Assembly (NCBI GenBank): GCA_964574335.1
Contig: CAZNNH010000004.1
Coordinates: 29,885 to 93,884, forward strand
Origin: CAZNNH01 sp964574335
GTDB taxonomy: Bacteria > Acidobacteriota > Vicinamibacteria > Fen-336
Length of the DNA: 64,000 nt
Direction: 5' to 3'
Part shown: positions 62,643 through 64,000 of the stretch, piece after piece
How the letters are laid out: every line of letters begins with the position of its first letter
Numbering within the stretch: the stretch's first letter is position 1
The notes under the pieces: model-generated
Told to the model about the DNA's origin: nothing
What the model saw: the letters and a program-made list of their open reading frames with translations, nothing else
The model's database searches: none
Translations under genes and position numbers: made by a program

Positions 62643-63685
62643 CCCAGCGTCTCCGTCAGCCGGTCGATCACACCGTCCCAGTTGATGTCGCGCACCCGCT
62701 CGTGGCCGCACTCGCCCAGCTCGCGGAGGCGGGAGGTGGGAAGCCCGAAGAGCCGATCGATCCCCTCGGCGATCGCCTCCGGCGTGGGCTCCGTCACCAC
62801 GCCGCTTCTTCCGTCTTCGACGAACTCGAGCGGCCCACCGGAATCACGGGTGGTGATTACGGGCTTGCGGGAGAGGAACGCCTCCACCGTCACGTAGCCG
62901 TAGTCCTCGTTGAGCGGGGCGTAGTAGGCGGCGCGGCAGCCGGCGTAGAGGCGGATCAGGTCCTCGGCGGAGACGAAGCCGAGCAGCTCGACGCGATCGG
63001 CGACCCCCAGCCCCTCCACTTGCTTCCGTAGCTCCGTCTCCAACGGACCCGTGCCGGCGATCTTGAGCTTGGCGCCGCCCCTCACCCGGAGCATGGCGTC
63101 GATGGCCAGGTCCAGCCGCTTCAGCCGATCCAGCCGTCCGGCGTAGAACAGGTAGTCCCCGTAGCCGTCGGTGCGGTAGCTCCCGAGGTGATGGGGCGGG
63201 GGGTACAGCGCGGTGCCGGCCAGGCCGTTGAAGCGCGCCAGCCGGTCGGCGACGTTCCTCGAGATTGTGAAGATGGACGAGCACTCGCGCAGCGCCGCCG
63301 TGTCCATGGTCTGGATGGCCTGGCGCACCTGCTGGTCCTCTGGGCTGTCGGTGAACGAGCAGTAGCGGGTGCCGAAAAGATCGTAGGCCTCGCGGTGCTG
63401 GTGGAAGAGCCAGGCCACCTTGTGCGGGTGGCGCACCAGGAAGGTCGGGAACTTGGTCGGGATGACCAGGTCGATGGGCGTTCCGTTGCTCTCGGTGACG
63501 TCGAGCAGCCTCCAGGCCAGCGCCTGCCGCACGATCTCCGACACCGGGTACCACTTGAAGGGAACGTTGGCCACGTCCACCCGGAAGCCGCGCCGCTCCA
63601 GGTTCTGCCGGAGCTCGGAAACCAGGATCTCGGCACCGCCGACGATGAAGGGCGCCTGGGCGGCGCAGACGAGGACCGTCTTCAT
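62639..63685 (-). CDS. Family 4 (GT-B) glycosyltransferase
   Basis: 348 residues. Starts MKTVLVCAAQAPFIVGGAEI with the GGAE acceptor motif, and has YLFYAGRLDRLKRLDLAIDA and the donor-site EDYGYVTVEAFLSRKPVITT (E-x7-E pattern). First complete gene of the cluster and coupled by GTGA overlap to the next GT4 gene. Confidence 0.9.
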   Translation of the reverse strand: MKTVLVCAAQAPFIVGGAEILVSELRQNLERRGFRVDVANVPFKWYPVSEIVRQALAWRLLDVTESNGTPIDLVIPTKFPTFLVRHPHKVAWLFHQHREAYDLFGTRYCSFTDSPEDQQVRQAIQTMDTAALRECSSIFTISRNVADRLARFNGLAGTALYPPPHHLGSYRTDGYGDYLFYAGRLDRLKRLDLAIDAMLRVRGGAKLKIAGTGPLETELRKQVEGLGVADRVELLGFVSAEDLIRLYAGCRAAYYAPLNEDYGYVTVEAFLSRKPVITTRDSGGPLEFVEDGRSGVVTEPTPEAIAEGIDRLFGLPTSRLRELGECGHERVRDINWDGVIDRLTETLG

Positions 63686-63690
63686 CCGGC

Positions 63691-64000
63691 CTACCGGCCC
63701 TCCTCGAGGCGGCGAAGGCGAGCGCGCACTTCAGACAGAGCGAACTCGATCCCCAGCCGCCCGCGCTCGGCCTCCGAGAGCACCAAGTCGATGCGCTTCA
63801 CCAGGTCGTGAACGTGTGCCACCAGCTCCTCCTGCAAGATCATGTGGCGCTCGTCGCTCTCTCCGAGATGGCGCCCGTAGCCTCCCAGCACGCCGTCGTA
63901 GTGAGCGTGCGTCCGGGCCAGCCGGGCGTCGATGTACTCGAGCACGGCGTTGTCGAACTGCACCTGGCGGGAGTTGAAGGCGACCTGTGCCTCGAAGGTC
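63691..64000 (-). CDS. Partial gene of a glycan cluster (helical, possible methyltransferase-associated region)
   Basis: The frame is open from the stop TAG (complement of 63691-63693) to the window edge, so only the C-terminal 102 residues are present. A GTG at 63963 could start a shorter 90-residue form, but TFEAQVAFNSRQVQFDNAVL reads in frame before it and resembles helical regions in proteins next to glycosyltransferases. Rich in helix, with a charged C-terminus. Function unknown. Confidence 0.6.
   Translation of the reverse strand, partial: TFEAQVAFNSRQVQFDNAVLEYIDARLARTHAHYDGVLGGYGRHLGESDERHMILQEELVAHVHDLVKRIDLVLSEAERGRLGIEFALSEVRARLRRLEEGR

Overview
This is the chromosome-origin region of a GC-rich diderm (Gram-negative-type) bacterium. 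The window holds dnaA, dnaN, recF, gyrB and gyrA together, a parS-parAB partition locus, and the ribosomal L34/RNase P/YidC block. LpxC, Omp85/TamB proteins, many lipoboxes and a YidC with a large periplasmic domain show an LPS-type outer membrane. A bactofilin next to parAB, HslVU, sigma-54-type regulation and FN3/TPR lipoproteins fit Acidobacteriota or a Myxococcota-like deep lineage; I cannot decide between them from sequence alone. I see no mobile element, CRISPR array, rRNA or tRNA. Coding is dense and codon use looks uniform, so most of the window is core genome.

Layout. (1) 1-7683, minus strand: rpmH-rnpA-yidD-yidC-jag-rsmG-[parS]-parA-parB-bactofilin, then atpH-atpA (atpA runs off the left edge). 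(2) 7684-8033: non-coding origin candidate with an inverted pair of DnaA boxes. (3) 8034-17510, plus strand: dnaA, dnaN, recF, gyrB, gyrA and a lipoprotein gene. (4) 17525-23652, minus strand: TPR gene, glmU, glmS, pcrA (UDP-GlcNAc supply plus a repair helicase). (5) 23868-24815, plus strand: lpxC behind a sigma-54-like promoter. (6) 24839-32204, minus strand: a long run rplU-rpmA-obgE-nadD-rsfS-sigma-54 activator-dksA-comF-P1-like nuclease-ECF sigma-STAS-unknown-DUF1573. (7) 32311-36386, minus strand: a three-gene envelope operon of a TPR protein, a CsgG-like lipoprotein and a 991-residue protein that joins a zinc metalloprotease, a TolB-like propeller and an Omp85-like barrel. (8) 36759-46936, plus strand: dprA, topA, trmFO, xerC, then a sigma/anti-sigma/coiled-coil cassette, then hslV-hslU. 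(9) 46936-60612, plus strand: FN3 lipoprotein, transaldolase-like aldolase, FmdB protein, a split acyl-CoA carboxylase (beta, biotin carboxylase, BCCP), TamB, a seven-POTRA Omp85 protein, a SurA-N-like protein and a HAD phosphatase. (10) 60622-64000, minus strand: a glycosyltransferase cluster that runs off the right edge.

How the parts work together. Region 1-3 is replication initiation, segregation, membrane insertion and topology control. Regions 4-5 supply UDP-GlcNAc and commit it to lipid A. Regions 7 and 9 build and police the outer membrane. Two separate sigma-factor modules and one sigma-54 activator give local regulation. The most unusual items are the protease-propeller-barrel fusion, the sigma-54 activator whose Walker B glutamate is glutamine, the ECF sigma-STAS pairing, and the seven-POTRA Omp85/TamB pair with a PPIase-less SurA-like partner.
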